64,000 nucleotides of DNA from Flavobacterium sp. UGB4466 (GCF_903469665.1 NZ_CAGKLC010000002.1:62001-126000); one strand, 5' to 3'; positions 1 through 9,245 are shown, counted from the stretch's first letter. The notes: a model not told the origin generated them from the letters alone. Made by a program: numbers and translations.

Positions 1-1428
1 CATTCTTTTTGGAATAATTTTTTCTGTTCCAAAAGGCAATAAGATCCTTGGGAAATTTAGTTTCAAATCGAGACCATATTCAGAAACGTTGAAGAAATTG
101 TTGTTGGGGTTCGCCATATCTCTGGATGACCCTAAATTTAATCGCGTAGAAATTTCCAAAGTTTCGGCTCTGTTAAAAACGTTACGAATAGTTTCGGAAA
201 TACTTGCTCCAATACCAAAATCCTGAATGTTAGAATGTGTAACGTCAAAAGTAGCTCCAAAGCTGTATTTTTTTCTTGGAGTAAGATAGACATTAGCAAT
301 TAAGGACTGCGCAGTTGAGTCGCGTTTGTCGACTGTATACTGAATAGACGGATAATTGAAAATTTTCAGATTGTTCAGATATCTTGAGGAAAGAGTAGTT
401 CTGGTGTCTGAAAAAGTACTTCCCTTGGTGATGAAAACCGCATCGGTAATGGCTCGTGGTCTGTATTTTAGTTTTTTATAACTGTATAGATTAAAGTTGT
501 TGTAGGTGGTGCTGTCTGTGATTTTATTTTTTGCATTTGTTGCAGAATAATCAGTGTAGATGTTGACATCACTAATTTTGTACAGTTTAAAAGGCTCTGT
601 TCTGCTTGAATCTCTTCCCTGGATGTTATTGTTGTTTACAATCAAAGTTACATTGGCTTTGTCTTTTTTGCCAATAGTATCAATATCAAAAGTCACATAA
701 GTAGGCTGGAAATAATAGGCTCCGTGGTTTCTAAAGTAAGTGGTAAGACGATTTTTTTCTTCTTCAAAATCTACGGTTTTGTATTGTTTTCCTGATTTTA
801 AAACCGAAGGGTCAGGATTAACTTTGTATAACGAGTCTAACGCAGGAGTCATTATTTTCGTTTTGATAGTGTCTAAAGTATAAGCAGGTCCGGTTGTAAT
901 ATTGTAGTTTATCTTCGCTTTTTTTCTTCCAACACTGTCAATATTATAATCTGTTGCAACTTTAAAATAACCACTGTTGAAATAATAATATTTTAGACGA
1001 AGGAGTGTTTTCTTTGTTTTCGCAGTATCAATAATTACCGGAGCTTCACCGGTGCTTTTTAGAAATTCATGAATACCTTTGTACATAAAGGATTGTCCCA
1101 GACGATCTACTTGTTTCGCAGATAAAAGTTTTGACTGGCGTTCGTACAAACCCGGATTGTTTTTGAATTTAGCTTTATAGGTTGAGTCCGGATTTAAATT
1201 GGCAAGGTTGTATAAATTCAAACGAAGACGATATCCTAATAGGGTACCATTTGGTTTTTGGTACATTTGATTGAAGGCAGTTTCGTCGTTAGTTGACTTG
1301 CCATTTACAAGAATAGTATTTTTAACAAGAAGGTTTTTTCCATCAGGAACTCTTTTTACAGCATTACAAGCGCAAATAAATATTGCTATTAGGATAAATG
1401 CTATTATTTTTGTGGAATTCTTTTTCAA
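1..1428 (-). CDS. tamL: TamL-type BamA/TamA-family outer membrane lipoprotein (partial)
   Basis: The gene runs off the left edge; 476 codons, including the start, are visible. It belongs to the BamA/TamA family (Omp85), which inserts proteins into the outer membrane; in Bacteroidota the TamA counterpart is a lipoprotein called TamL. The N terminus is a signal peptide ending in a lipobox (FICAC, probable lipidated Cys21). POTRA-like repeats follow, and the visible C-terminal part begins the barrel (LNFPRILLPF). The start is TTG at 1428: an in-frame TAA lies just upstream, so no earlier start is possible. It diverges from the methyltransferase gene across a 37-nt gap. The family call is confident; the TamL subtype rests on the lipobox and the phylum. 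Confidence 0.85.
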   Translation of the reverse strand, partial: MKKNSTKIIAFILIAIFICACNAVKRVPDGKNLLVKNTILVNGKSTNDETAFNQMYQKPNGTLLGYRLRLNLYNLANLNPDSTYKAKFKNNPGLYERQSKLLSAKQVDRLGQSFMYKGIHEFLKSTGEAPVIIDTAKTKKTLLRLKYYYFNSGYFKVATDYNIDSVGRKKAKINYNITTGPAYTLDTIKTKIMTPALDSLYKVNPDPSVLKSGKQYKTVDFEEEKNRLTTYFRNHGAYYFQPTYVTFDIDTIGKKDKANVTLIVNNNNIQGRDSSRTEPFKLYKISDVNIYTDYSATNAKNKITDSTTYNNFNLYSYKKLKYRPRAITDAVFITKGSTFSDTRTTLSSRYLNNLKIFNYPSIQYTVDKRDSTAQSLIANVYLTPRKKYSFGATFDVTHSNIQDFGIGASISETIRNVFNRAETLEISTRLNLGSSRDMANPNNNFFNVSEYGLDLKLNFPRILLPFGTEKIIPKRM

Positions 1429-1465
1429 GTGTTCTTAAATATTTAATTCAAAAGTACATTATTTT

Positions 1466-2194
1466 ATGGTTAGTAAAAACCAAATAAAGCTTATCTCAGG
1501 GTTACATCAAAAAAAGCAACGTTTTGCAAATCAATTGTTTTTCGCCGAGGGAGTAAAAGTAATTCAAGAATTGTTGCAATCCAATTTTGAACTAGAGCAT
1601 TTATACACGACTCTAAATGATTTTGAAGAGGTTCATTCTTCAAAGCGAACTTTAATTTATGAGCAGGAACTTAAAAAAATAAGTGCTTTATCTACTCCTA
1701 ATTCCTGTTTGGCTGTTTTTAAAATTCCTGCCGAAAATAAAATAATCGATTCGGGCTTAATTTTGGCTTTAGACGATATTCGTGATCCCGGAAATTTAGG
1801 AACCATTTTGCGCCTTTGTGACTGGTTTGGGATCAAGCAAATTGTTTGCTCAAAAGAAACCGTCGATATTTACAATCCAAAGGTGGTGCAGGCAACCATG
1901 GGGTCTATTACCAGAGTAAATGTTAATTATGTTGATCTCGAAACGTTTATAGCTCAAACAAAATTAGCTGTATTTGGAACTTTTATGGATGGCGAAAACA
2001 TCTATAAAACCGATCTTCCTCAGGATGGAATCATTATCATGGGTAATGAAGCCAACGGGATTTCACCGGAAATTGAAAAAATGGTTACAAGCCGACTTAC
2101 CATTCCAAGATTTGGAGAGCTGCAAAAAACAGAAAGTTTAAATGTAGCTACCGCAACAGCAATTATTCTTAGTGAGTTTAAACGAAATAGTTAA
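1466..2194 (+). CDS. TrmH/SpoU-family RNA 2'-O-methyltransferase
   Basis: A SAM-dependent RNA ribose 2'-O-methyltransferase of the SPOUT class, 242 aa. Residues 1 to about 85 look like the SpoU substrate-binding domain. The catalytic knotted domain carries all three family motifs: DDIRDPGNLGTILR near residue 100, GNEANGIS near 193, and PRFGELQKTESLNVATA near 213. The length is normal for the RlmB/TrmH group. It is transcribed divergently from tamL and converges on porT with only 9 nt between stops. The exact rRNA or tRNA target nucleotide cannot be read from sequence. Confidence 0.93.
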   Translation: MVSKNQIKLISGLHQKKQRFANQLFFAEGVKVIQELLQSNFELEHLYTTLNDFEEVHSSKRTLIYEQELKKISALSTPNSCLAVFKIPAENKIIDSGLILALDDIRDPGNLGTILRLCDWFGIKQIVCSKETVDIYNPKVVQATMGSITRVNVNYVDLETFIAQTKLAVFGTFMDGENIYKTDLPQDGIIIMGNEANGISPEIEKMVTSRLTIPRFGELQKTESLNVATATAIILSEFKRNS

Positions 2195-2203
2195 GTATTT
2201 GTT

Positions 2204-2914
2204 TTAATGAAAAGTAAAATTTATTAAAATAGCTCTTGATTTCATAGAATCGATATTGTCAGTCCAAGGGCTAGGTCCGTTTGCCGGATTATCGCGAATT
2301 AACTCGTCTGAAATTCCAAACATTCCTCGAATAGAAGGAGAGAAGATGAAATACTCAGAGAAAATGTCTATTCCAAAACCTAGCTCATAAGCGGCAGTCC
2401 ATTGTTTTACTCTGAATTTCCCTTCGAAGTTGTCGTCTTTTGATTTAGCATTGCTGGATAGGTTAAGTGTCGAAGACATTCCGCCAACTAAATAAGGACG
2501 AATGTTTCCGGTACGCAATGCCGAGAATTTTAAGAGTAAAGGAAAGTGGATATACGTACTGTTTACTTCCCTAAGGTAGTCTTTTTGCAAAGGCAAATTT
2601 GGGTAATGCAAGTCACGTTTGGTATAGTACAATCCTGGTTCAAAACGAAGATTAATATATTCTTGTAATCTTAAATCTGCTACAACACCAACATTAAAAC
2701 CGGTAGTCTTTTTTGTTTGAACATCGGGACCGGGAGATTTGTAGTCAAACTTAAAGTCAAAACTATTAAACCCAAGGTAATAACCGAAATACAGGCGTTG
2801 TTTTTGCCAGTTTTCAAGATTAATGATAGGATCTTTGCTGAACATGCTTTTAGCAAATTGCGAATATCCTTGCGTCGATAAGACTAATAGAAGTAAGACT
2901 ACAATTTTTTTCAT
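2204..2914 (-). CDS. porT: PorT, type IX secretion system outer membrane protein
   Basis: PorT is an outer-membrane beta-barrel protein required for the Bacteroidota type IX secretion system. I start it at the ATG at 2914 (236 aa). A longer in-frame start at 2953 would place 13 residues before a good signal peptide (MKKIVVLLLLVLSTQGYSQ) and overlap menG. The chain alternates short beta-strands with aromatic and glycine residues typical of an 8-stranded OmpA/OmpW-like barrel, and ends in an aromatic-rich strand (ILINFTFH). It begins 1 nt after the menG stop codon, so the two genes are co-transcribed. The menG-porT neighbourhood is what I know from Flavobacterium. Confidence 0.88.
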   Translation of the reverse strand: MKKIVVLLLLVLSTQGYSQFAKSMFSKDPIINLENWQKQRLYFGYYLGFNSFDFKFDYKSPGPDVQTKKTTGFNVGVVADLRLQEYINLRFEPGLYYTKRDLHYPNLPLQKDYLREVNSTYIHFPLLLKFSALRTGNIRPYLVGGMSSTLNLSSNAKSKDDNFEGKFRVKQWTAAYELGFGIDIFSEYFIFSPSIRGMFGISDELIRDNPANGPSPWTDNIDSMKSRAILINFTFH

Positions 2915-2915
2915 A

Positions 2916-3647
2916 CTATTTTTTAGAGGCAGAATAAATGGTTGCAACACCAAAAGTTTGAGGCATTGCTACAACATCTATAAACCCAATTTTTCTTAAA
3001 ATATTGTTCAGAGCTTCTCCGTAAGGGAAAACTGCAGCAGATTCAGATAAATAACCATAAGCTGAATTGTCTTTAGAAAAGAGTTTTCCAATAATGGGAA
3101 GGATGTTTTTGCTGTAAAATTTATAGCCTTGTTTGTATGGTGTTTTGTCCGGAACCGAGGTTTCCAGAATTACAAAAACACCATTTGGTTTTAAAACCCT
3201 TAGAATTTCTGCAAATCCTTTTTCCAGGTTTTCAAAATTTCGAACACCAAATCCAACTGTTATGGCATCGAAATGATTGTCGTCAAAAGGAATTTTTTCA
3301 GAATCTCCCAAAACTAAATCTATAGTATTAGATAACCCTTTTGCCTGAACTTTTTTCTTTCCTACCTCAAGCATTCCGGCTGAAATATCTAAACCTATAA
3401 TTTTTTCAGCATTGGTCTGCGACATTAATATGGCAAGATCACCGGTTCCGGTTGCAATATCAAGAATGATTTTTGGTTTTGTATCCGAAACAATTTTGAG
3501 CACTTTTTTCCGCCACTTGGTGTCAATTCCAAATGAGATCACACGATTTAAATTATCATAGTTGCCGGAGATGTTGTCAAACATTTGGGCAACCTGCTCT
3601 TTTTTACCTAAAGAAGAGTCTTTATATGGAGTTATTTTTTCAGACAT
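2916..3647 (-). CDS. ubiE: Demethylmenaquinone methyltransferase (UbiE/MenG)
   Basis: Class I SAM-dependent C-methyltransferase for the last step of menaquinone synthesis, 243 aa, the usual family length. Motif I for SAM binding is [12 protein letters not shown] near residue 60. Other UbiE signatures are [15 protein letters not shown] near residue 33 and [13 protein letters not shown] near 132. The ubiquinone counterpart reaction is unlikely because Bacteroidota use menaquinone. The gene is first in a two-gene unit with porT, and the 570-nt gap upstream presumably holds its promoter. Confidence 0.95.
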   Translation of the reverse strand: MSEKITPYKDSSLGKKEQVAQMFDNISGNYDNLNRVISFGIDTKWRKKVLKIVSDTKPKIILDIATGTGDLAILMSQTNAEKIIGLDISAGMLEVGKKKVQAKGLSNTIDLVLGDSEKIPFDDNHFDAITVGFGVRNFENLEKGFAEILRVLKPNGVFVILETSVPDKTPYKQGYKFYSKNILPIIGKLFSKDNSAYGYLSESAAVFPYGEALNNILRKIGFIDVVAMPQTFGVATIYSASKK

Positions 3648-4190
3648 TATTTTAATTTACGCAAATATAATACAATCTGTCTTAACTGTAATTGGGTTTT
3701 TTATTTTGTGTTTTAATTGTTTTAAAAGTAGGGGGGATTGATGTTGGATATCAAATTTTTTTAGCATCACCAAAAATGGTTATTTTGAAAAAATCACTAA
3801 AAGTGGGTATTGTGGAACCATGGATTTATATGCACTTTTGTCACAGTAATAATGATGAAGTTTAAAAGATTGATCGTTATAAATGGCTCAAAGTAACTGA
3901 GTATTATTTTTGCACTTGTGCTTAAGTTTGTCAGGAAAGTAGTTAAAGAGGTATTGTTTTTGGGGTCAATACTCTATTTTTTAAAAGTGTGAAATACGTT
4001 CTTAGGATTAAATTTGTTTTTGGAAATTTGCCTTTAATATCTTAGTGGTATTTGTTATTAAAGGCGTCCCTTGAGATTATATCTCAACAAACAGTGTTAT
4101 TTAATTATTTCAAATGTTATTTTTAATATTTGTTATTTTATCAAAGCTATTTCCTGAGTGAGTCCATTTAGAAGGTCAATTGTTTTTGAA
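3648..4190. other. Intergenic region without a recognisable gene
   Basis: About 540 nt between menG and the folA terminator. All six frames are broken by stops, and I see no tRNA-like fold. The only structure is a pair of imperfect 22-nt direct repeats at 3766 and 3793 and a run of AT-rich, promoter-like sequence (a TATTTTTG box around 3911). It may be decayed coding sequence or a regulatory region for menG. Confidence 0.5.
3766..3814. repeat. Two imperfect 22-nt direct repeats
   Basis: Copies at 3766-3787 and 3793-3814 agree at 18 of 22 positions and are 27 nt apart, start to start. Each contains ATCAC-N-AAAA-N-TGG, and the second includes the short palindrome CACTAAAAGTG. The arrangement resembles paired operator sites, but I cannot name a regulator. 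Confidence 0.45.
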
Positions 4191-4218
4191 AAACATCCTC
4201 CAAAAGAGGATGTTTTTT
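4191..4218 (-). terminator. Rho-independent terminator after folA
   Basis: Perfect 10-bp stem AAACATCCTC / GAGGATGTTT with a CAAAA loop, flanked by A and T tracts, so it can work in both directions. It abuts the folA stop codon. Confidence 0.8.
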
Positions 4219-4700
4219 TATTTTCGGATATAAGTTTCGTACGTATAATCATAGAGGTGCTTCTCGTCTTTAAAATTCTCTTCCGATTCAACAAGCTGCC
4301 ATTCATTTTCATTGATTTTAGGAAAGAAAGCATCTGCTTCAAAAGTATGATGTACTTTGGTAACTTCGATAATATCGGTATAAGGTAAACCAAGATTGTA
4401 GATTTCGCCCCCTCCAATAATATAAGAGTCTTCGTCTTTAGGGCATACGGCTATCGCTTTTTCGATAGAATCAACAACAATACAGCCTTCCGGATGGTAA
4501 TCATTTTGACGAGTTATTACAACATGTACTCTGTTGGGTAAAGGTTTTGGGAAACTTTCGAAAGTTTTTCTCCCCATAATAATATGATGGTTGGTAGTGA
4601 GCGATTTAAATCTTTTAAAATCATTCGGTAGATGCCAAACTAATTCATTGTTTTTTCCCAGTTCGTTATTTTCGGCAACAGCCGCTATCATTATAATCAT
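4218..4700 (-). CDS. folA: Dihydrofolate reductase
   Basis: Reduces dihydrofolate to tetrahydrofolate with NADPH. At 160 aa it has the usual bacterial length. Conserved motifs are IAAVAENNELGKNNELVWHL at the N terminus (Met20-loop region and substrate-binding Trp/Leu), MGRKTFESF near residue 42, and YIIGGGEIY near residue 93, the nucleotide-binding glycine loop. It follows the 2TM gene after 11 nt on the same strand. The cofactor is used by thyA 1 kb away, so folate metabolism is clustered here. Confidence 0.96.
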   Translation of the reverse strand: MIIMIAAVAENNELGKNNELVWHLPNDFKRFKSLTTNHHIIMGRKTFESFPKPLPNRVHVVITRQNDYHPEGCIVVDSIEKAIAVCPKDEDSYIIGGGEIYNLGLPYTDIIEVTKVHHTFEADAFFPKINENEWQLVESEENFKDEKHLYDYTYETYIRK

Positions 4701-4711
4701 GGTATTCTAAA

Positions 4712-5056
4712 CTAAATTTTATTTTCAGAATCTTCATTTACTTTCGATTCTAACTGACTAATTCTTTTCTGTTGTAAAGCAACAAGCCGGTCAATTTGTT
4801 CTCTTTCCCATTTTTTGTTCATGAACCGGTCTGTGATGTATACTTTTATAAAATGTAAAATGAAGATAAAAAGCCAGATTGTTATGGCCCAAATACACCA
4901 GTCTTGCCCGTTGGTGGCTCCAAGGCCAAAGAATCGATTGGCGATAAATAAAAATAAACTCCCTAGAATAAAAAGCACAAAATGAAAATAAAGAACCTTC
5001 TTTTGTCTGATTCTTCTTCTGGCATACTCGTATTGTTCGTGTACTTCCTTTTCCAT
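4712..5056 (-). CDS. 2TM domain membrane protein
   Basis: A 114-aa protein with two transmembrane helices, approximately residues 21-42 (VLYFHFVLFILGSLFLFIA) and 53-73 (WCIWAITIWLFIFILHFIK). They are flanked by an Arg/Lys-rich N-terminal segment (YARRRIRQKK) and a C-terminal amphipathic coiled region (REQIDRLVALQQKRISQLES). This is the layout of the 2TM family found across Flavobacteriia, sometimes fused to LytTR or histidine-kinase modules. The function is unknown. It is upstream of folA in the same operon. Confidence 0.8.
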   Translation of the reverse strand: MEKEVHEQYEYARRRIRQKKVLYFHFVLFILGSLFLFIANRFFGLGATNGQDWCIWAITIWLFIFILHFIKVYITDRFMNKKWEREQIDRLVALQQKRISQLESKVNEDSENKI

Positions 5057-5292
5057 AAGATATAAATGAGGTCATAAAGTTAAAATTTATTTTGTAATGA
5101 TCCATTTAGATTGGGGAATATTTCTATTAAAGTGATTTAACGCTTTGAAATCCAAAATTTTATATGGATTTATTTATCGATAGTAAAAAAAATAAGGAGT
5201 GTTTTTGATATAATCATAAAACGATTACAGAGGTGAGGTGAGTTCAGATGAATTTATGTAATTTAGTCTATGAATCTAAAAATTAAATAGTT

Positions 5293-5589
5293 ATGTCTTT
5301 AAAGAAACAGTTTGTAAAAACGAAACCCGTGTGTAAAGTCACCTTTACAATAGATGCAAAAGATGCAAATTCGGCGGCGGTTGTTGGGGATTTTAACAAT
5401 TGGAATCCCGAGGAAGGAGTTTTAAGTAAATTGAAAAATGGAACTTTTAAAGCTACTTACGATTTGGTGAAAGACGCGATTTACGAATTTAAATACGTAG
5501 TGGACGGAGTGTATGAAAACGATCCGGAGGCGGATTCGTATAAGTGGAATGATTATGCCGGAAGCGAAAACAGCGTGTTGGTAGTATAA
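5293..5589 (+). CDS. Small CBM48 / isoamylase early-set domain protein
   Basis: A 98-aa single-domain protein. Residues 12-98 form an isoamylase N-terminal (CBM48, glycogen-binding type) fold, shown by CKVTFTIDAKDANSAAVVGD, FNNWNPEEG and YEFKYVVDGVYENDPEAD. The AMPK-beta-like FNNW and FKYVVDG motifs are diagnostic. Such stand-alone domains are common in Flavobacterium and are presumed to bind glucans, but no catalytic domain is present. It stands alone and converges on thyA through a shared terminator. Confidence 0.85.
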   Translation: MSLKKQFVKTKPVCKVTFTIDAKDANSAAVVGDFNNWNPEEGVLSKLKNGTFKATYDLVKDAIYEFKYVVDGVYENDPEADSYKWNDYAGSENSVLVV

Positions 5590-5623
5590 AAAAATCCGCT
5601 TAAAATTTTAAGCGGATTTTTTT
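5588..5623. terminator. Bidirectional terminator between CBM48 gene and thyA
   Basis: Near-perfect palindrome with stem AATCCGCTTAAA / TTTAAGCGGATT, flanked by A and T tracts, lying between two convergent genes. Confidence 0.9.
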
Positions 5624-5628
5624 ATGTT

Positions 5629-6480
5629 TTATACAGCAACACTTCCTTTTATGCCGGCATGCGGTTCGTAATCTAAAAGTGTGAAGTCATTGTAATCAAA
5701 GTCGAAAATGTTTTTAATCTCCGGATTTAAAACCATCTTAGGTAACGGTTTCGGCTCACGTGTAAGTTGCAGTTCTAATTGCTCAAAATGATTGTTGTAA
5801 ATGTGGGCATCTCCAAATGTGTGAATGAATTCTCCGGGTTCCAAGTCGCAAACCTGTGCAATCATCAAGGTTAATAAAGCATAAGAGGCGATGTTAAACG
5901 GAACTCCCAAAAATATATCGGCACTTCGCTGGTACAGTTGGCAGGAAAGTTTTCCTTTTGTTTCTCCTTTTTCGGTGTCAGGACTTGTGACATAAAATTG
6001 AAAGAAAGCATGGCAAGGAGGTAAAGCTGCTTTGTTGTTGGCTACATTTTCTTCAAATGATTTTTTAGTATCCGGCAGGACCGAAGGATTCCATGCTGAA
6101 ACCAGCATTCTTCGGCTGTTTGGATTTGTTTTTAACTCAGTAATTAATTCAGAGATCTGATCAATTTCTTCGCTGTTCCAATTGCGCCATTGATGTCCGT
6201 AAACAGGGCCTAAATCGCCATTAGAGTCTGCCCAGGCATCCCAAATTTTTACACCGTTTTCCTGAAGGTACTTTACGTTGGTATCACCTTTTAAGAACCA
6301 AAGCAATTCATATATGATTGATTTTAGGTGTAGTTTTTTGGTGGTAACCATTGGGAAACCTTCACTTAAATCAAATCGCATTTGGTAGCCAAAAACACTT
6401 TTGGTTCCCGTTCCTGTTCTGTCTCCTTTTTGGCAACCGTTGTCTAAAACGTGTCGTACCAAATCTAAGTATTGCTTCAT
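5629..6480 (-). CDS. thyA: Thymidylate synthase
   Basis: Methylates dUMP to dTMP using methylene-tetrahydrofolate. At 283 aa it is slightly longer than the 264-aa E. coli enzyme because of an insertion near residues 135-165. Seen motifs include [13 protein letters not shown] (phosphate-binding Arg), the active-site cysteine in [32 protein letters not shown] and [12 protein letters not shown]. The gene is followed by a bidirectional terminator. Upstream, a 115-nt gap of GCTTTAGGC-like repeats separates it from the DUF151 gene. Confidence 0.97.
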   Translation of the reverse strand: MKQYLDLVRHVLDNGCQKGDRTGTGTKSVFGYQMRFDLSEGFPMVTTKKLHLKSIIYELLWFLKGDTNVKYLQENGVKIWDAWADSNGDLGPVYGHQWRNWNSEEIDQISELITELKTNPNSRRMLVSAWNPSVLPDTKKSFEENVANNKAALPPCHAFFQFYVTSPDTEKGETKGKLSCQLYQRSADIFLGVPFNIASYALLTLMIAQVCDLEPGEFIHTFGDAHIYNNHFEQLELQLTREPKPLPKMVLNPEIKNIFDFDYNDFTLLDYEPHAGIKGSVAV

Positions 6481-6481
6481 G

Positions 6482-6595
6482 GTGCTTTAAGCTTTAGGCT
6501 TTAAGTTTAGGCTTTATCCTAAAAACTTATAGCTTGTTTTTTATGTTTCGGGCTTTAAAGCTTACGGCCTAATGCCTACGGCTTATAGCCTTAAA
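6482..6595. repeat. Short-period degenerate repeat in the thyA leader
   Basis: The gap consists almost wholly of variants of GCTTTAGGC and GCTTATAGCC / GGCCTAATGCC, in both orientations. No ORF or promoter box is evident. Similar gap fillers with other repeat words occur elsewhere in the window. Confidence 0.7.
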
Positions 6596-7219
6596 TTATC
6601 TTTTCGAAATTTCGTCTCGAATTTTAGCTGCTTTTTCGTAATCTTCCTGAGAAACAGCCTGGTCTAAAAGTTCGTTTAGTTCCTGTAAGCTATGTTTGGA
6701 ATAAATATCTCCGGATTGATTGCTTTCCTCTTCACGTCCAAAAGTTTCCGGATTCGAAAGTACATCGTCGATTTCCTGAGATCCCTGATCGGTTTCTGCC
6801 GTATTCGATTTTAAATAAATTCCCGCTTTGTCCAGAATGTTTTTGTAAGTAAAAATCGGAGCATTAAATCGCAAAGCCAATGCAATGGCGTCAGAAGTTC
6901 TGGCATCGATAATTTCTTCGATTTTGTCTCTTTCGCAGATTAAACTGGAATAAAAAACACCATCCACAAGTTTGTGAATAATTACTTGTTTTACGACTAT
7001 ATCAAATCTTTCAGCGAAGTTTCTGAACAAATCGTGCGTTAAGGGACGCGGAGGTTTAATTTCTTTTTCCAGAGCAATAGCAATCGATTGTGCTTCAAAA
7101 GCACCAATAACGATAGGCAATTTTCTTTCGCCATCAACTTCATTCAAAATTAAGGCATAAGCGCCATTTTGAGTTTGACTGTATGAAATTCCTTTTATAG
7201 ATAATTTTACTAGACTCAT
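6596..7219 (-). CDS. Bifunctional nuclease (DUF151) with C-terminal UVR motif
   Basis: A 207-aa protein. Residues 1-140 match the DUF151 / bifunctional nuclease family (KLSIKGISYSQTQNGAYALI, LPIVIGAFEAQSIAIALE, RPLTHDLF, DARTSDAIALALRF). Residues 170-207 form a UVR helical hairpin (LQELNELLDQAVSQEDYEKA), as in UvrB/UvrC. The two-domain form is usual for Bacteroidota. DUF151 has nuclease activity in plant homologues; the bacterial role is not settled. It stands 165 nt downstream of etfA, after that gene's terminator. Confidence 0.85.
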   Translation of the reverse strand: MSLVKLSIKGISYSQTQNGAYALILNEVDGERKLPIVIGAFEAQSIAIALEKEIKPPRPLTHDLFRNFAERFDIVVKQVIIHKLVDGVFYSSLICERDKIEEIIDARTSDAIALALRFNAPIFTYKNILDKAGIYLKSNTAETDQGSQEIDDVLSNPETFGREEESNQSGDIYSKHSLQELNELLDQAVSQEDYEKAAKIRDEISKR

Positions 7220-7316
7220 ATATATGGGTAAAAAAGGGCAATTATTGCCTCATTTTGATACTTTTTTTGATTGAAAAATAAAGGTGCAATTTTAATCAAA
7301 AAATATGGAACAAAAA

Positions 7317-7360
7317 AGCTACCTAAAACAAAGATACGATTATCTTGTTTTTAGGTAGCT
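7317..7360 (-). terminator. Terminator of the etf operon
   Basis: A long hairpin with arms AGCTACCTAAAACAA and TTGTTTTTAGGTAGCT, flanked by an A/T tract, located directly after the etfA stop codon. Confidence 0.85.
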
Positions 7361-7384
7361 ATATTTTTAAAGAGAATTTTTAAA

Positions 7385-8353
7385 TTAAGAATGTTGTGCT
7401 TTAAAAGCTTTTAATTTCTCAATTAATTGCGGTACAATTTCGAAAGCATCTCCAACTACTCCGTAATCAGCTACTTTAAAGAAAGGAGCTTCAGGATCGT
7501 TGTTGATTACCACTTTTACTTTTGATGAGTTGATACCTGCAATGTGCTGAATAGCACCAGAAATTCCTATTGCAATGTATAAATTAGTGGCAACCGGTTT
7601 TCCGGTTTGTCCAACGTGCTCGCTGTGAGGTCTCCATCCTAAGTCAGAAACCGGTTTAGAACAAGCTGTTGCGGCGCCTAATACAGAAGCAAGATCTTCA
7701 ACTAATCCCCAGTTTTCAGGGCCTTTTAGTCCACGTCCGCCTGAAACTACGACATCAGCATCGGCGATAGAAACTTTTCCGGTTACTTTTTCTACAGATT
7801 CTACTTTTACTCCAAAATCGTTGTCTCCAATTGTTGGGTTGAAATCTTCTTCGGTTGCAGATCCTGCACTTTCGAAAATTCCGTAAGAGTTTTTAGCAAG
7901 ACCAAGAACTTTTACCTCTGTAGTGATTTCAGTAATATTGAAAGCTTTGTTAGAGAAAGCATTTCTTTTTACCTGAAAAGGAGAAGTGCTAACCGGCAAT
8001 CCAACCACATTTGAAGCGAAACCAGCGTTTAAAGCTACAGCTACTAATGAAGAAAGGTAAATACTGTCTGTTGTAGAAGAAAGTAAAACTACTTTTGTAG
8101 CTTCTTTTTCAGCGGCTTGTTTGATCACATCGGCATAAGCCTTAGCGGTAAAACCGGCTAATTTATCGTTGTTTACTTTTAATACTTTATCAACTCCGTA
8201 TTTTGATAATTCGCTAACGTCACTAATGTTTACGGTTAAAGCGGTAACAGTTGTTCCTAAAGTTTCGGCTACTTTTTTAGCGTAAGAAGCTAGTTCAAAA
8301 GCTACTTTTTTAAATTTTCCTTCTGCAGATTCTGCATATATTAATATTGACAT
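7385..8353 (-). CDS. etfA: Electron transfer flavoprotein alpha subunit
   Basis: The FAD-binding subunit of the soluble ETF heterodimer, which passes electrons from acyl-CoA dehydrogenases to the quinone pool. It is 322 aa. The C-terminal FAD domain is clear: GGRGLKGPENWGLVEDLA, then RPHSEHVGQTGKPV and YIAIGISGAIQHIAGI (residues about 240-275), the ETF alpha signature. The N-terminal half is the Rossmann-like domain shared with EtfB. It lies downstream of etfB, separated by 145 nt of TTTAGATT-type repeats, and is followed by a strong terminator. Confidence 0.96.
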   Translation of the reverse strand: MSILIYAESAEGKFKKVAFELASYAKKVAETLGTTVTALTVNISDVSELSKYGVDKVLKVNNDKLAGFTAKAYADVIKQAAEKEATKVVLLSSTTDSIYLSSLVAVALNAGFASNVVGLPVSTSPFQVKRNAFSNKAFNITEITTEVKVLGLAKNSYGIFESAGSATEEDFNPTIGDNDFGVKVESVEKVTGKVSIADADVVVSGGRGLKGPENWGLVEDLASVLGAATACSKPVSDLGWRPHSEHVGQTGKPVATNLYIAIGISGAIQHIAGINSSKVKVVINNDPEAPFFKVADYGVVGDAFEIVPQLIEKLKAFKAQHS

Positions 8354-8498
8354 AATAATTTTAGATTTTAGATTTTAGATTTCAGATTTTTAGAATTGAA
8401 ATCTAAAATGATTATTGATTTTAGATTTTGAAGTGAATCAATTGTTGGTTTTAGATTTAGTATTGCAATCTAAAATCTAAAGTCTAAAGTCTACAATC
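8354..8498. repeat. TCTAAAATC / TTTAGATTT degenerate repeat between etfB and etfA
   Basis: The spacer inside the operon is built of many near-copies of TTTAGATT and its complement AATCTAAA, in clusters of both orientations that could fold into one long imperfect hairpin. No ORF or promoter is visible. Confidence 0.75.
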
Positions 8499-9245
8499 TT
8501 AGATCACCTTAGCCTCGTTGTGTAATAAATTGATTAATTCATCTAAATTATCAGGAGAAACTAATTTTACTGCTGATTTAGGAGCTGGTTTTTCAAATTT
8601 TACCGCTTTTGTGTTTACCGGAGCATCAACTGGTTCAAGAATAGTTAACGCTTTTGTTCTTGCTGTCATGATTCCTCTCATGTTTGGAATACGTAAGTCT
8701 TTTTCTTCAACAAGACCTTTTTGACCACCAATGATTAAAGGTAAAGTAGTGCTTACAGTTTCTTTTCCACCATCGATTTCACGAACTGCTTTTACATTAC
8801 TGCCTTCAACAGTGATCGAAGTACAAGAATTTAAAAAGTTAGAACCTAAAATTCCTGCAATCATTCCAGGAACCATTCCACCATTATAATCTAAAGATTC
8901 TTTTCCGGCAATTACTAAATCATAACCACCATTTTTAATTACTTCAGCCAATTGTTTTGCAACAAAAAAACCATCAGTTGGGTTGGCATTTACACGAATT
9001 GCTTCGTTTGCACCAATTGCCAAAGCTTTACGTAAAGTAGGCTCTGTATCAGGTCCTCCAACATTTACAACAGTTACTGTTGCACCTTGTTGCTCCTGAA
9101 ACCAGATTGCACGTGTAAGACCAAACTCGTCATTAGGATTAATTACATATTGAACGCCATTGGTATCGAATTCTGAGTCACCATTGGAGAAGTTAATTTT
9201 TGAAGTAGTATCAGGCACATGGCTGATGCAAACTAATATTTTCAT
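8499..9245 (-). CDS. etfB: Electron transfer flavoprotein beta subunit
   Basis: Partner of EtfA; binds AMP structurally. I start at the ATG at 9245 (248 aa, MKILVCISHVPDTTSKINF). The open frame extends 12 codons upstream, but EtfB proteins begin with this MKILVCI-type strand. The ETF beta signature region is LVIAGKESLDYNGGMVPGMI followed by EREIDGGKE-like residues (VREIDGGKETVSTTLPLIIG). The gene heads an etfB-etfA unit, with a 490-nt upstream gap shared with the divergent pdhB. Confidence 0.95.
   Translation of the reverse strand: MKILVCISHVPDTTSKINFSNGDSEFDTNGVQYVINPNDEFGLTRAIWFQEQQGATVTVVNVGGPDTEPTLRKALAIGANEAIRVNANPTDGFFVAKQLAEVIKNGGYDLVIAGKESLDYNGGMVPGMIAGILGSNFLNSCTSITVEGSNVKAVREIDGGKETVSTTLPLIIGGQKGLVEEKDLRIPNMRGIMTARTKALTILEPVDAPVNTKAVKFEKPAPKSAVKLVSPDNLDELINLLHNEAKVI

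Noticed and set aside
4133-4417. Open frame antisense and overlapping the end of folA
   Set aside because: It runs through the folA terminator and mostly reads folA coding sequence in another frame; no protein-like pattern.
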